DNA of 64,000 nt from Borreliella afzelii (GTDB lineage: Bacteria > Spirochaetota > Spirochaetia > Borreliales > Borreliaceae), in the NCBI RefSeq assembly GCF_014202295.1, contig NZ_JACHGM010000001.1:248001-312000 (forward strand). The letters run 5' to 3'. Both the position numbers and the translations under genes were made by a program. Shown here piece by piece: positions 21,153 to 30,626 of the stretch. The notes under the pieces are model-generated. The model was not told the DNA's origin. It did no database searches and worked only from the letters and a program-made list of their open reading frames with translations. Within the stretch, counting starts at the first letter, position 1; each line of letters opens with the position of its first letter.

Positions 21153-23132
21153 TTATCGGGCTTTATTTTCAATAAAATCTGCATAATAATTAAAATTTAA
21201 AAATTCTTTGGGAATTTCTGAAATAAATCTTGAAGGCAACTGCTCAAAAATTTGCCTATCTTTTTTTCGCTTATTAGCCATAGTAATAACAAGAGAATCT
21301 TTTGCACGAGTTAATGCAACATAAAAAACTCGCCTCTCTTCTTCTAAGTCAAGTTCACTATCTTCAATGATTCTATGATGAGGAATAATATTGTCTTCAA
21401 CAGCAATAAAAAATACATAATCAAATTCCAAGCCTTTAGCAGAGTGCACTGTCATTAAATTAATATTGATATTTTCAGATTCCTCACTTACTTCATTAGA
21501 TTGAAGAACTATATAGTTTAAAAAACTACTTAAATCTCTCAATTCACCTAATTGTTTAGATTCCCAATTTTTAATTATACTTAAAAACCCTTCTATATTT
21601 TGATATTTATATTCAGCTACTTTAATTGAATTAGGATTTTCACTAACTAAAAATCCCCAATATTCAATACTTTCTATCATTTCTTTGATTATATTAGAAT
21701 ACGTGTTTTTTTTTATGCTAAATTTATATTGATACTCTTCAATAAAAGATACAAAATCTTCTATACTTTCAATGACTTGTTTATTTAAAACTTTATCATA
21801 ACTAGAAATGCTTGCAAAAGAAAAAGCAATATCACAAAGAGCATCATAAATACAACAGCCTTTCTTGTCTGCCATATCTCTAATTTTTTTCAAATATTCC
21901 TTGCCAATCCCCCTTCTTGGAATATTAATGATTCTAAGCAGATCATAATCACTTTTAGGATTTATTATTACATTTAAATAAGAAATAATATCTTTTATTT
22001 CTTTTCTTTGGAAAAAAGATGTTCCCCCTGAAACTTTATATTTTATGCCCTGTCTTTTAAAAATCATTTCAACGTTTTTAAAAAGAGCATTAGTTCTCAT
22101 AAGAACTCCTATCTTTTTAGATTGAAAACCTTCTAGCTTTGAAAGCTCTATGATTTGGCTTGCAACAAACTCAGATTCTTGAATTTCATCCTCAAATATA
22201 AAAAAATCTATAACTTTGCTACACATCTTTGAAGACCACAAAGTCTTTTCTTTCCTATTTTTATTATTTAAAATCACAGAATTGGCAACATCTAAAATAT
22301 TTTTTGCAGAACGATAATTTTGTTCAAGCTTTATTTCTTTAGCGTTGTAATCTTTTTCAAATTGCAACATATTATTATAACTAGCCCCACGCCAAGAATA
22401 TATCGATTGATCATCATCTCCAACACAACATAAATTACTATGATTTATCAAAAGACGAATAAAATTATATTGAATCAAAGAAGTATCTTGAAACTCATCA
22501 ATCAAAACATACTTATATCTTTTAGAATATTTATTTCTAATATCAGAATTATTACTTAACAATTCTTTTGGTTTTAAAATCAAATCGTCAAAATCAAAAG
22601 AATTATAAAGCCTTAATCGCTCTTCATAAAGTCTAAAAATATTTATATCTTCTTCCTTTAAATCATTAAGGGTAAGAATTCCATTTTTAAAAAGTGAAAT
22701 AACATTACTAAGTGAATTTAAGGAAACTTTTTTATTTAAAAGGCCCTCATCAAGTAAAATCTCTTTAAGAAGAGAAATTCTATCATTATCATCATAAATG
22801 CTGAAGTTTTTTCTATATCCTAACAATTTATAATTTTCTTTTAAAAAGAAAAGTCCAAAAGCATGAAAAGTTGAAACCATAAGATTGCTAAGAGGACTTT
22901 TTAAAATTTTTTTAATTCTATCCTTCATTTCATTAGCCGCCTTGTTGGTAAAAGTTAAGGCTAAAATTTCCTTTTGAGCAATGCCTTTTAAAAGCAAATA
23001 AGCTATTCTATGAGTAACAACTCTTGTTTTTCCACTACCAGCACCAGCAATAATTAAAAGGGCACCTTCAATAGTGGTAACTGCTTCATACTGAAATTGA
23101 TTGAGAGATTTTTTAAAAAAATCATCAGGCAA
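21153..23132 (-). CDS. pcrA: UvrD/Rep/PcrA-type DNA helicase
   Basis: 659 residues. Superfamily 1A motifs in order: Q motif NQFQYEAV at the N-terminus, Walker A GAGSGKTRVV, DEFQDTS, GDDDQSIYSWRGA, QNYRS, and TVHSAKGLEFDYVF with EERRVFYVALTRA at the C-terminus. It is a 3'-5' helicase for replication restart or displacement of proteins from DNA. The start is TTG at 23132 with AAAGG 10 bases upstream, 2 bases after the cheD stop, so it is translationally coupled. Borrelia has another UvrD gene elsewhere; naming it rep or pcrA is a matter of convention. Confidence 0.94.
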   Translation of the reverse strand: MPDDFFKKSLNQFQYEAVTTIEGALLIIAGAGSGKTRVVTHRIAYLLLKGIAQKEILALTFTNKAANEMKDRIKKILKSPLSNLMVSTFHAFGLFFLKENYKLLGYRKNFSIYDDNDRISLLKEILLDEGLLNKKVSLNSLSNVISLFKNGILTLNDLKEEDINIFRLYEERLRLYNSFDFDDLILKPKELLSNNSDIRNKYSKRYKYVLIDEFQDTSLIQYNFIRLLINHSNLCCVGDDDQSIYSWRGASYNNMLQFEKDYNAKEIKLEQNYRSAKNILDVANSVILNNKNRKEKTLWSSKMCSKVIDFFIFEDEIQESEFVASQIIELSKLEGFQSKKIGVLMRTNALFKNVEMIFKRQGIKYKVSGGTSFFQRKEIKDIISYLNVIINPKSDYDLLRIINIPRRGIGKEYLKKIRDMADKKGCCIYDALCDIAFSFASISSYDKVLNKQVIESIEDFVSFIEEYQYKFSIKKNTYSNIIKEMIESIEYWGFLVSENPNSIKVAEYKYQNIEGFLSIIKNWESKQLGELRDLSSFLNYIVLQSNEVSEESENININLMTVHSAKGLEFDYVFFIAVEDNIIPHHRIIEDSELDLEEERRVFYVALTRAKDSLVITMANKRKKDRQIFEQLPSRFISEIPKEFLNFNYYADFIENKAR

Positions 23133-23134
23133 GA

Positions 23135-23626
23135 TTAAAAAACCTTTGTTCCATCTGGATATTCCACAATAACTTTAAAGCTTTCAGGAAAAGCAAAAAT
23201 CTTTCGTGACTTAGATTGATCAAAATCTTTAGCTAAGATTGGAATACGATACTTATTTAATGTATTAATAGCAAACTCTGAATTTTCAAGTCCCACCTTA
23301 ACCGATCCTTTTGCCATAAAATTAGTTCCCCCAAAAAGCTTAGCCTTAAGATTACTTTTATTAGCACCATTTTCTAACATTGCATTTATCAACATGGGAA
23401 TAGCATAAATCCCATACCTTCCCCTTTGAGCAGGAGATATATCAAGATCTGACTTAACTAGAACATAATGGTTCATTCCAATTAAATTGCTTGATTCGTC
23501 GCAAAGCACAACAGCAACACAAGAACCAAGAATTGTAGAAATAACTCTTTTATTTGAAACAAAAGCTTCACCTGGAACTATTATTGTAACATCTCGTTTC
23601 AATTTAAAATTAAAATGATTTAACAT
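23135..23626 (-). CDS. cheD: Chemoreceptor glutamine deamidase CheD
   Basis: 163 residues. The CheD signature is complete: the catalytic cysteine in TILGSCVAVVLCD (about 31), the histidine in GMNHYVLVK (about 52), then RYGIYAIPMLINAMLENGA and AKLFGGTNFM. It deamidates or demethylates specific glutamines of chemoreceptors. Three receptor genes occur in this window, but cheD itself sits between dacA (16 bases upstream) and pcrA (2 bases downstream), away from other che genes. Confidence 0.93.
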   Translation of the reverse strand: MLNHFNFKLKRDVTIIVPGEAFVSNKRVISTILGSCVAVVLCDESSNLIGMNHYVLVKSDLDISPAQRGRYGIYAIPMLINAMLENGANKSNLKAKLFGGTNFMAKGSVKVGLENSEFAINTLNKYRIPILAKDFDQSKSRKIFAFPESFKVIVEYPDGTKVF

Positions 23627-23642
23627 AAAATTTAATACTCTC

Positions 23643-24848
23643 TTAAAAAAAATTTACAAAACTCTTATAAAGACCTTGCCAAAACCCTAATTTATCCACT
23701 TCGCTACTAAACAAAGCAACATCTCCTACTTTTTCATTTTCTAAAAAAATCATAGCCCTCCCAACAGGCATATCCCCACTAAGAGGGGCAACCAGTTTAT
23801 CAACAGTATAACTTATATTAATTTTATCAAATTCATCTTTAGTCAAAACATAATAAAAAGGCTCTTTAGAAAAAAGAGCAACTGTATCTACTGTACCATT
23901 ATAGACTTTTTCTTTTAATTTTACTATTAAAGGGAATTTAGAATATTCATTAAATCCATACTCAAATAAATTTTTTGCAATCAAAGTTCTCATTTTCTCT
24001 CCAAACCTATTAATTCCTTTTTCAACTCCCAATACAACTGCTATCAATCTTCTTTCGCCCTTTAAAGCAGTAGCAACAAGATTTAAGCCTGATTCCTTAA
24101 TATATCCCGTTTTAAGACCATCTGAATAAGGATAATCATCTATTAATAGATTAGCATTTCTTTGTTTTAAGTTTAAAAATTTTGACGATAAAGTAGTTCC
24201 TAAATTTTTACTCTTTGGATAAACAAAATACTTTAAGGAATGGATATTAAGCATAAATTTAAACTTTTCTACATAAGATTTTGCAAAAAAGGCCATATCT
24301 AGTGCTGTAATTTTATTTTCATTGCTATATCCAGAAGGTTCAACAAAATGCATATTAAAAAGTCCTAAATTAAAGGCATTAATATTCATCAAATTAACAA
24401 AACTATTTAAATCGCCTACTACAAACTCAGCAATTGCAATAGAAGCATCATTGCCTGACGAAACTGAAAGTCCTTTTAAAATCTCTTCAAAATTAACAAT
24501 TTGACCTTTTTCTAAAAACATTAAAGAAGAATTCGGAGGCGCATTATAATATGAAGCAGAATCGCTAATAGGAACTATGCTTTTTAATTTTATATTTCGC
24601 TTTTCAGCCTCAATTAAAGCTGTATAAATTGTAACAATCTTTGTAAGTGATGCTGGAGGAAAAACCAAATTAGGATTCTTAGAATAAAGCACCCTCTTAG
24701 TATCAAAATCCATTAAAACTATTGATTTTGCATACTGTGATAATTTATTAATCTCAGCTAAATTAACTGCAAAAAGATCATCACAAAGTAAGAAAAAAAA
24801 TAAAAATAAAGTTAATAACAACTTTTCAACAACACAAATACTATTCAT
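23643..24848 (-). CDS. dacA: D-alanyl-D-alanine carboxypeptidase (DacA/PBP5 family)
   Basis: 401 residues. Signal peptide (VEKLLLTLFLFFFLLCDDLFA), then the penicillin-binding triad: SxxK in PPASLTKIVT, SGN in SVSSGNDAS, and KTG in DGLKTGYIKESG, followed by the beta-rich PBP5 C-terminal domain and a last aromatic helix (FWQGLYKSFVNFF) suited to membrane binding. It trims the terminal D-Ala of peptidoglycan stems in the periplasm. No ribosome site precedes the ATG. It is first of dacA-cheD-pcrA and divergent from lctP. Confidence 0.95.
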   Translation of the reverse strand: MNSICVVEKLLLTLFLFFFLLCDDLFAVNLAEINKLSQYAKSIVLMDFDTKRVLYSKNPNLVFPPASLTKIVTIYTALIEAEKRNIKLKSIVPISDSASYYNAPPNSSLMFLEKGQIVNFEEILKGLSVSSGNDASIAIAEFVVGDLNSFVNLMNINAFNLGLFNMHFVEPSGYSNENKITALDMAFFAKSYVEKFKFMLNIHSLKYFVYPKSKNLGTTLSSKFLNLKQRNANLLIDDYPYSDGLKTGYIKESGLNLVATALKGERRLIAVVLGVEKGINRFGEKMRTLIAKNLFEYGFNEYSKFPLIVKLKEKVYNGTVDTVALFSKEPFYYVLTKDEFDKINISYTVDKLVAPLSGDMPVGRAMIFLENEKVGDVALFSSEVDKLGFWQGLYKSFVNFF

Positions 24849-24932
24849 ATAGCAAGTAATATTAAAATATATATTATTATATAATATTTATTGATCGCTA
24901 ATCATAATACAATTTAAAAGGAGTCATTTTTC

Positions 24933-26435
24933 ATGAATTTTTATGATTTTATAGCAGCTTTGGCACCAATGATCCTAATAATTATTGGACTTGGCATAAT
25001 AAAAAAACCTGCTTACTATGTAATACCTATATCATTAATAACCACTATTGCTATAGTTATATTTTATAAAAACTTAGGAATAGTAAACACAAGTCTTGCA
25101 GTACTTGAAGGCACATTAATGGGGATATGGCCAATAGTAACCGTAATTATTGCTGCCATATTTACATATAAAATGTCAGAAGATCAAAAAGACATAGAAA
25201 CTATTAAAAATATATTATCAAACGTATCTTCTGATAAAAGAATCATAGTCTTACTAGTAGCATGGGGATTTGGAAATTTTTTAGAAGGAGTTGCCGGATA
25301 CGGAACTGCTGTTTCAATTCCTGTATCAATATTAATAGCAATGGGATTTGAACCATTTTTTGCCTGCTTAATCTGTTTAATAATGAATACCTCTTCGACC
25401 GCTTATGGATCTGTGGGAATTCCTATAATATCTTTAGCTCAAGCAACTAACTTAGATGCTAACAAGCTTTCATCTGAGATTGCATTGCAACTAATACTCC
25501 CAACCTTAACAATACCTTTTGTATTAGTAATTCTTACAGGAGGAGGCATTAAAGGATTAAAAGGGGTTTTTCTTCTTACCCTACTCTCAGGCATGTCAAT
25601 GGCAATATCTCAAGTATTCATATCAAAAGCTTTAGGCCCAGAACTTCCTGCAATCCTTGGAAGCATCCTTTCTATGACAATAACAATAGTTTATGCAAAG
25701 TTTTTTGAAAATAAAGACACTCACGAACACAAAAATAAAAGCACAATACCTTTATCAAAAGGAATTATTGCTTGCTCACCCTACATTTTAATAGTAGCAT
25801 TTATAGTACTTGTATCTCCTCTTTTTAACAAAATTCACGAATACCTTATAACTTTTCAAAGCACTATTAGTATTTATCCAGAAGCAAATCCCCTACACTT
25901 TAAATGGATTACCTCTCCAGGCTTCTTGATTATACTTGCAACAATAATATCCTATTCAATGCGAGGAGTCCCAATATTAAAACAACTAAAAATATTTATA
26001 CTAACCTTGAAAAAAATGGCATTATCTTCATTTATAATCATATGCATTGTTGCAATATCAAGATTAATGACACACAGTGGAATGATAAGAGATCTTGCTA
26101 ATGGAATCTCAATAATAACAGGTCAATTTGGCCCATTATTTAGTCCACTAATTGGAGCTATTGGGACATTTTTAACAGGAAGCGACACAGTTTCAAACGT
26201 TCTTTTTGGACCTTTACAAACACAAATGGCAGAAAATATTGGAACAAATCCTTACTGGCTTGCGGCAGCAAATACAACAGGAGCAACTGGAGGGAAAATG
26301 ATTTCTCCCCAAAACATCACAATAGCAACAACAACTGCCGGATTAATTGGACAAGAGGGCAAACTTTTATCAAAAACAATAACTTACGCTTTATACTACA
26401 TTCTAGCAACAGGATTACTAGTTTATTTAGTATAA
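24933..26435 (+). CDS. lctP: L-lactate permease (LctP family)
   Basis: 500 residues with about 12 membrane segments. Family features: WGFGNFLEGVAGYGTAVSIP near residue 110, NTSSTAYGSVGIPI, and the C-terminal FLTGSDTVSNVLFG and GATGGKMISPQNI. It moves lactate with protons; since Borrelia ferments glucose to lactate, it may serve as an exporter. AAGGAG precedes the ATG at a somewhat long spacing. TATAAT-like strings upstream lack a convincing -35. Confidence 0.93.
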   Translation: MNFYDFIAALAPMILIIIGLGIIKKPAYYVIPISLITTIAIVIFYKNLGIVNTSLAVLEGTLMGIWPIVTVIIAAIFTYKMSEDQKDIETIKNILSNVSSDKRIIVLLVAWGFGNFLEGVAGYGTAVSIPVSILIAMGFEPFFACLICLIMNTSSTAYGSVGIPIISLAQATNLDANKLSSEIALQLILPTLTIPFVLVILTGGGIKGLKGVFLLTLLSGMSMAISQVFISKALGPELPAILGSILSMTITIVYAKFFENKDTHEHKNKSTIPLSKGIIACSPYILIVAFIVLVSPLFNKIHEYLITFQSTISIYPEANPLHFKWITSPGFLIILATIISYSMRGVPILKQLKIFILTLKKMALSSFIIICIVAISRLMTHSGMIRDLANGISIITGQFGPLFSPLIGAIGTFLTGSDTVSNVLFGPLQTQMAENIGTNPYWLAAANTTGATGGKMISPQNITIATTTAGLIGQEGKLLSKTITYALYYILATGLLVYLV

Positions 26436-26463
26436 ATTAATCATTTAAAATAAATAAGATTAG

Positions 26464-26492
26464 TTGACAATACAATTAATCTTATTTATAAA
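26464..26492 (+). promoter_or_regulatory. Promoter of p66
   Basis: Consensus -35 TTGACA (26464-26469), 17-base spacer, -10 TATAAA (26487-26492). The expected start near 26499 leaves a leader of about 175 bases before ATG 26674. Confidence 0.65.
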
Positions 26493-26556
26493 TTTGAATA
26501 GTATAAAAATCACAAAATACCAATATGATATTGAATTTTTATCTAATAGTTTTAAT

Positions 26557-26582
26557 ATTGTATACATGTTATTATGTACAAT
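26557..26582. promoter_or_regulatory. Imperfect inverted repeat in the p66 leader
   Basis: ATTGTA-TA-CAT (26557-26567) faces ATG-TACAAT (26574-26582). It lies in a very A/T-rich leader with a (TA)n stretch after it. The DNA-bending protein Hbb has been reported to bind the p66 promoter region; whether this repeat is part of that site is not shown here. Confidence 0.4.
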
Positions 26583-26673
26583 AAGTAATATGTATTATAT
26601 ATATATTATTAAGACGTTTAATAAATAACTAAAACTAATAAAAAGTTTATAGTTACAACAGGAAGGTATAATT

Positions 26674-28533
26674 ATGAAAAATCATATTTTATATAAATTA
26701 ATTATATTTTTAACCACATCTGCAGCAATATTTGCAGCAGACGCATTAAAGGAAAAAGATATATTTAAAATAAACCCGTGGATACCGACATTTGGATTTG
26801 AAAACACAAGTGAATTCAGATTTGATATGGATGAACTTGTCCCTGGGTTTGAAAACAAAAGTAAAATTACTATTAAACTTAAACCATTTGAAGCTAATCC
26901 AGAATTAGGCAAAGACGATCCATTTTCAGCTTACATTAAAGTGGAAGATCTTGCATTAAAAGCAGAAGGCAAAAAAGACGCTCAATTCAAAATCGATGTA
27001 GGAGATATAACAGCCCAAATTAATATATACGATTTTTTTATTAAAATAAGTACTATGACAGATTTTGACTTTAATAAAGAATCTTTATTTAGCTTTGCGC
27101 CTATGACTGGATTCAAAAGCACTTACTATGGATTCCCAAGTAATGATAGAGCAGTAAGAGGGACAATTCTTGCAAGAGGTACTTCTAAAAACATAGGAAC
27201 AATTCAACTGGGATACAAACTCCCACAAATCGACCTTACATTTGCAATAGGAGGAACAGGCACAGGTAATAGAAATCAAGAGAATGACAAAGACACTCCA
27301 TACAATAAAACCTATCAAGGAATCCTTTATGGAATTCAAGCAACATGGAAGCCAATAAAAAATATACTTGATCAAAACGAAGATACTCAATCTGTAATTG
27401 CAGAAACACCTTTTGAATTAAACTTTGGCTTATCAGGAGCTTATGGAAATGAAACATTCAATAATTCATCAATAACATACTCTTTAAAAGATAAATCCCT
27501 AATTGGTAACGATTTATTAAGCCCAACTTTATCAAATTCTGCAATTTTGGCATCTTTTGGAGCTCAATATAAGCTTGGATTAACAAAAATCAATAATAAA
27601 AATACCTATCTTATTTTACAAATGGGTACTGATTTTGGAATAGATCCTTTTGCAAGCGATTTTTCTGTATTTGGACACATCTCAAAAGCAGCAAATTTGA
27701 AAAAAGGAATATCTTTAGATCCTAGTAAAAAAGCCGAGGATATATTTGATCCAAATGGCAATGCCCTTAATTTCAATAAAAATACAGAACTGGGCATTGC
27801 ATTTTCAACAGGAGCAAGCATAGGGCTTGCTTGGAATAAAGACGCCGGTGAAAAAGAATCTTGGAAAGTTAAAGGATCTGATTCCTACAGTACAAGACTA
27901 TTTGGAGAACAAGACAAAAAATCTGGAGTTGCATTAGGAATAAGCTATGGGCAAAATCTTTACAGATCTAAAGATACAGAAAAAAGATTAAAAACCATAT
28001 CTGAAAATGCATTTCAAAGCTTAAATGTTGAAATCTCAAGCTATGAAGACAACAAAAAGGGGCTTATGAATGGACTGGGTTGGATAACATCTATCGGTCT
28101 TTATGATATTTTAAGACAAAAATCTGTAGAAAACTATCCTACATCAACCTTAAGTGCTAATGAGAACAATCAAGCTGGACAAAGTTCAACAGGCACACAA
28201 GCCATAACACCTAATTTAACATTTGAAGACGCAATGAAACTAGGCATAGCTTTATATCTTGATTATGCAATTCCAATAGAATCCATTTCAACAGAAGCAT
28301 ATGTAGTACCATATATTGGAGCATACCTTTTAGGACCTTCTAATAAAATATCAAGCGATGCTACAAAAATTTATTTAAAAACAGGACTTAGCCTTGAAAA
28401 ACTAATAAGATTTACAACAATTTCTCTTGGATGGGATTCAAATAATATTATAGAACTTGCTAATAAAAACGCAAATAATGCTGCTATTGGCAGTGCTTTC
28501 TTGCAATTCAAAATAGCCTACAGCGGAAGCTAA
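26674..28533 (+). CDS. p66: P66 outer membrane porin and integrin-binding adhesin
   Basis: 619 residues. Signal peptide ends at about residue 21 (TTSAAIFA|ADALK). The remainder is a beta-rich outer membrane protein closing with an aromatic/hydrophobic strand (FLQFKIAYSGS). P66 is known to form a large channel and to bind beta-3 integrins; the reported integrin segment QENDKDT is intact at 202-208, with Asp205 and Asp207. The exposed loop at about 480-512, rich in Ser, Thr, Asn and Gln (STLSANENNQAGQSSTGTQ), is where it differs most from the B31 protein I remember. Strong ribosome site AGGAAGG, own promoter and strong terminator: a monocistronic gene. Confidence 0.97.
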   Translation: MKNHILYKLIIFLTTSAAIFAADALKEKDIFKINPWIPTFGFENTSEFRFDMDELVPGFENKSKITIKLKPFEANPELGKDDPFSAYIKVEDLALKAEGKKDAQFKIDVGDITAQINIYDFFIKISTMTDFDFNKESLFSFAPMTGFKSTYYGFPSNDRAVRGTILARGTSKNIGTIQLGYKLPQIDLTFAIGGTGTGNRNQENDKDTPYNKTYQGILYGIQATWKPIKNILDQNEDTQSVIAETPFELNFGLSGAYGNETFNNSSITYSLKDKSLIGNDLLSPTLSNSAILASFGAQYKLGLTKINNKNTYLILQMGTDFGIDPFASDFSVFGHISKAANLKKGISLDPSKKAEDIFDPNGNALNFNKNTELGIAFSTGASIGLAWNKDAGEKESWKVKGSDSYSTRLFGEQDKKSGVALGISYGQNLYRSKDTEKRLKTISENAFQSLNVEISSYEDNKKGLMNGLGWITSIGLYDILRQKSVENYPTSTLSANENNQAGQSSTGTQAITPNLTFEDAMKLGIALYLDYAIPIESISTEAYVVPYIGAYLLGPSNKISSDATKIYLKTGLSLEKLIRFTTISLGWDSNNIIELANKNANNAAIGSAFLQFKIAYSGS

Positions 28534-28540
28534 CAGCAAA

Positions 28541-28566
28541 AGAAGGGCCAAAAGCCCTTCTTTTTT
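28541..28566. terminator. Terminator after p66, usable from both sides
   Basis: AGAAGGGC (28541-28548) pairs with GCCCTTCT (28554-28561) around a 5-base loop and is followed by TTTTT. Eight perfect pairs with four G-C. The DjlA-like gene ends on the other side at 28594. Confidence 0.9.
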
Positions 28567-28593
28567 ATCTTTAAAAACAAATTAATCAATTAA

Positions 28594-29346
28594 TTACTTA
28601 ATATTTCTTTCTTTGCAAATCTTTTCATAAGCATCTTGAATTTTAATAAATTTATCATTCGCATCTTTTTGCCTTACAGGATCATTTGCAAACCTATCAG
28701 GATGATATTTTATAACAAGGCTTTTATAAGCCTTTTTAATCTCATCATCACTAGCACTATAAGTCAACCCCAAAACACTATAGGGATTTACAATTTTAAT
28801 ATTAATATCTTTATAAGCTTCATAACCATCAGATTCAAGTTCAAGAAAAACGCCAACATAAGAAATAAATTTTTCAGCTTCTAAGTTTTTATACCTAGAA
28901 AGCCTGTTAATTTCTTTAAGAGAAGCAAAAAGCCATATAAAAAGATCTTTATGTTGGAAATAGCCAAGCTTAAGAGTATATAAAATTTTATCTGCATTAT
29001 TATTTTTAGTAATAGCAGAATGAAAAATAGTATACAATTCTGATTTACCACGTTCAGATAAATTCAAAGAATTGATAATAAAATTGACATAATTTAGCTG
29101 TTCTCCCGTTACAGTTCCCAAAATAGATAGTAACTTAGCCATTAATAAAAAAGAAAGTTTATAAAATTCAAACTCTCTAGATCTAGAATATGAGTAATCT
29201 CTTGTAAAATAGATTCTAAAAACACCTAAAAAACTAAATAATATCAAAAAAAAAGGAAATAATATAAAAAGCATCCCTATTAAAATGGGATTAAAAATAA
29301 AAATAAAAAACAACACTAAAAAAAAGATTCTAATTAAGCTTGGCAT
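28594..29346 (-). CDS. Membrane-anchored J-domain protein (DjlA-like)
   Basis: 250 residues. Two hydrophobic stretches at about 5-45 anchor the protein; residues about 65-150 look like the TerB-like domain of DjlA (LLSILGTVTGEQLNYVNFI); the C-terminal 65 residues are a J domain (PYSVLGLTYSASDDEIKKAY) with the HPD motif (IKYHPDRFANDP) required to stimulate DnaK. DjlA-type proteins recruit DnaK to the inner membrane. Last gene of the cysS-membrane protein-glyA run, 26 bases after glyA. Confidence 0.88.
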   Translation of the reverse strand: MPSLIRIFFLVLFFIFIFNPILIGMLFILFPFFLILFSFLGVFRIYFTRDYSYSRSREFEFYKLSFLLMAKLLSILGTVTGEQLNYVNFIINSLNLSERGKSELYTIFHSAITKNNNADKILYTLKLGYFQHKDLFIWLFASLKEINRLSRYKNLEAEKFISYVGVFLELESDGYEAYKDINIKIVNPYSVLGLTYSASDDEIKKAYKSLVIKYHPDRFANDPVRQKDANDKFIKIQDAYEKICKERNIK

Positions 29347-29372
29347 TTATTAATCATAACCTCCAAACATAA

Positions 29373-30626
29373 TTAAGGCATGTCAAAATCTCTAATAAAT
29401 CTTACAACTTCCTTTTTTATTTGTTTTAATTCAATATCAGACCTTGTTTTTAAAGCTCTAACAATAAATTTAGCAACATTTAAAGAATCACTTTCATTCA
29501 GGCCCCTAGAAGTAATAGCAGCACCTCCAATTCTAATACCGGAAGCCAAGGCGGGACTTTTTTTATCAAAAGGAATAGCATTTTTATTTAAAGTAATATT
29601 TACCCTCTCAAGCAATTTCTCAGCATCAGCGCCTGTAAGATCCAAACTACTAAGATCAACCAAAAATAAATGATTGTCTGTGCCTCCACTGACAATCCGA
29701 AATCCTTCCGATTTGAAATATTCAGCCATAACTTTAGTATTTTTTATTACATTAGAAATGTATTCTTTAAAATTTTCTTGAAGGGCCTCTCTGAATGCAA
29801 TAGCCTTGCCTGCAATAACATGAACTAAGGGTCCCCCTTGAGTTCCAGGGAAAACTGTAGAATTTACAGCATTAGACAAAGTTTTCTCTTTCCCATTAAA
29901 GGTTACTAATTTGTTAAAATCTTTTCCAGAAAGTATTATTCCACCTCTTGGCCCTCTTAAAGTTTTATGCGTAGTACTTGTAGTAAGATGCGCCACATCA
30001 ATCGAAGAATTATGAAAACCAGCAACAATAAGACCTGCAATATGCGCAATATCACATAAAAGATAAGCGGAAACGTCGTCTGCTATTTCTCTAAATTTTT
30101 TAAAATCAATTTCTCTTGAATAAGAAGAAGCCCCAGCTATTATTAAATTTGGTCTACAATCTCTGGCTATTTTAAGAACCTCATCATAATCAATCAACTC
30201 AGAATCTCTAGAAACACCATAAAAATAGGTGTTAAAAAATATACCAGAAAAATTCACCCTACTGCCATGAGTTAAATGCCCTCCATGAGACAATTGCATA
30301 CCAAGAATCCTGTCGCCCGGATTAATAAGGGCCATTATAGCAGCCATATTAGCCTGAGATCCGCTATGGGGTTGAACATTAGCATACTTTGCACCAAAAA
30401 GCTCTTTTGCTCTTAAAATTGCTAAGGTTTCAATCTCATCAATAAAAGAACAACCTCCATAATATCGATTCAACGGATATCCTTCAGCATACTTATTGGT
30501 TAAAACACTCCCAACAGCCTGCCTTATCTCTAAAGATGTAAAATTTTCGGACGCAATCAGCTCAATATGCTCTTTTTCTCTTAATTTCTCTTTCTCAATT
30601 AAATTAAATATTTGATCATCTCTCAT
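29373..30626 (-). CDS. glyA: Serine hydroxymethyltransferase
   Basis: 417 residues, full length. PLP-dependent enzyme making glycine and a one-carbon unit from serine; the Schiff-base lysine is in [15 protein letters not shown] (about residue 226). ENFTS and [14 protein letters not shown] are conserved substrate segments. Its ATG shares one base with the stop of the upstream gene (TAATG), with GGAGG 8-9 bases before it: tight coupling. Confidence 0.97.
   Translation of the reverse strand: MRDDQIFNLIEKEKLREKEHIELIASENFTSLEIRQAVGSVLTNKYAEGYPLNRYYGGCSFIDEIETLAILRAKELFGAKYANVQPHSGSQANMAAIMALINPGDRILGMQLSHGGHLTHGSRVNFSGIFFNTYFYGVSRDSELIDYDEVLKIARDCRPNLIIAGASSYSREIDFKKFREIADDVSAYLLCDIAHIAGLIVAGFHNSSIDVAHLTTSTTHKTLRGPRGGIILSGKDFNKLVTFNGKEKTLSNAVNSTVFPGTQGGPLVHVIAGKAIAFREALQENFKEYISNVIKNTKVMAEYFKSEGFRIVSGGTDNHLFLVDLSSLDLTGADAEKLLERVNITLNKNAIPFDKKSPALASGIRIGGAAITSRGLNESDSLNVAKFIVRALKTRSDIELKQIKKEVVRFIRDFDMP

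Noticed and set aside
24880..24913. TATAAT, TTGATC, CATAAT and TACAAT strings before lctP
   Set aside because: No pair of hexamers has a usable 16-18 base spacing; TTGATC to CATAAT is only 6 bases. Left unannotated as a promoter.
27085..27390. Open frame of about 100 codons on the minus strand inside p66
   Set aside because: Antisense to a well-supported gene, Cys-rich odd composition, no ribosome site. Similar antisense frames inside mfd, dnaE and other genes were dropped for the same reason.
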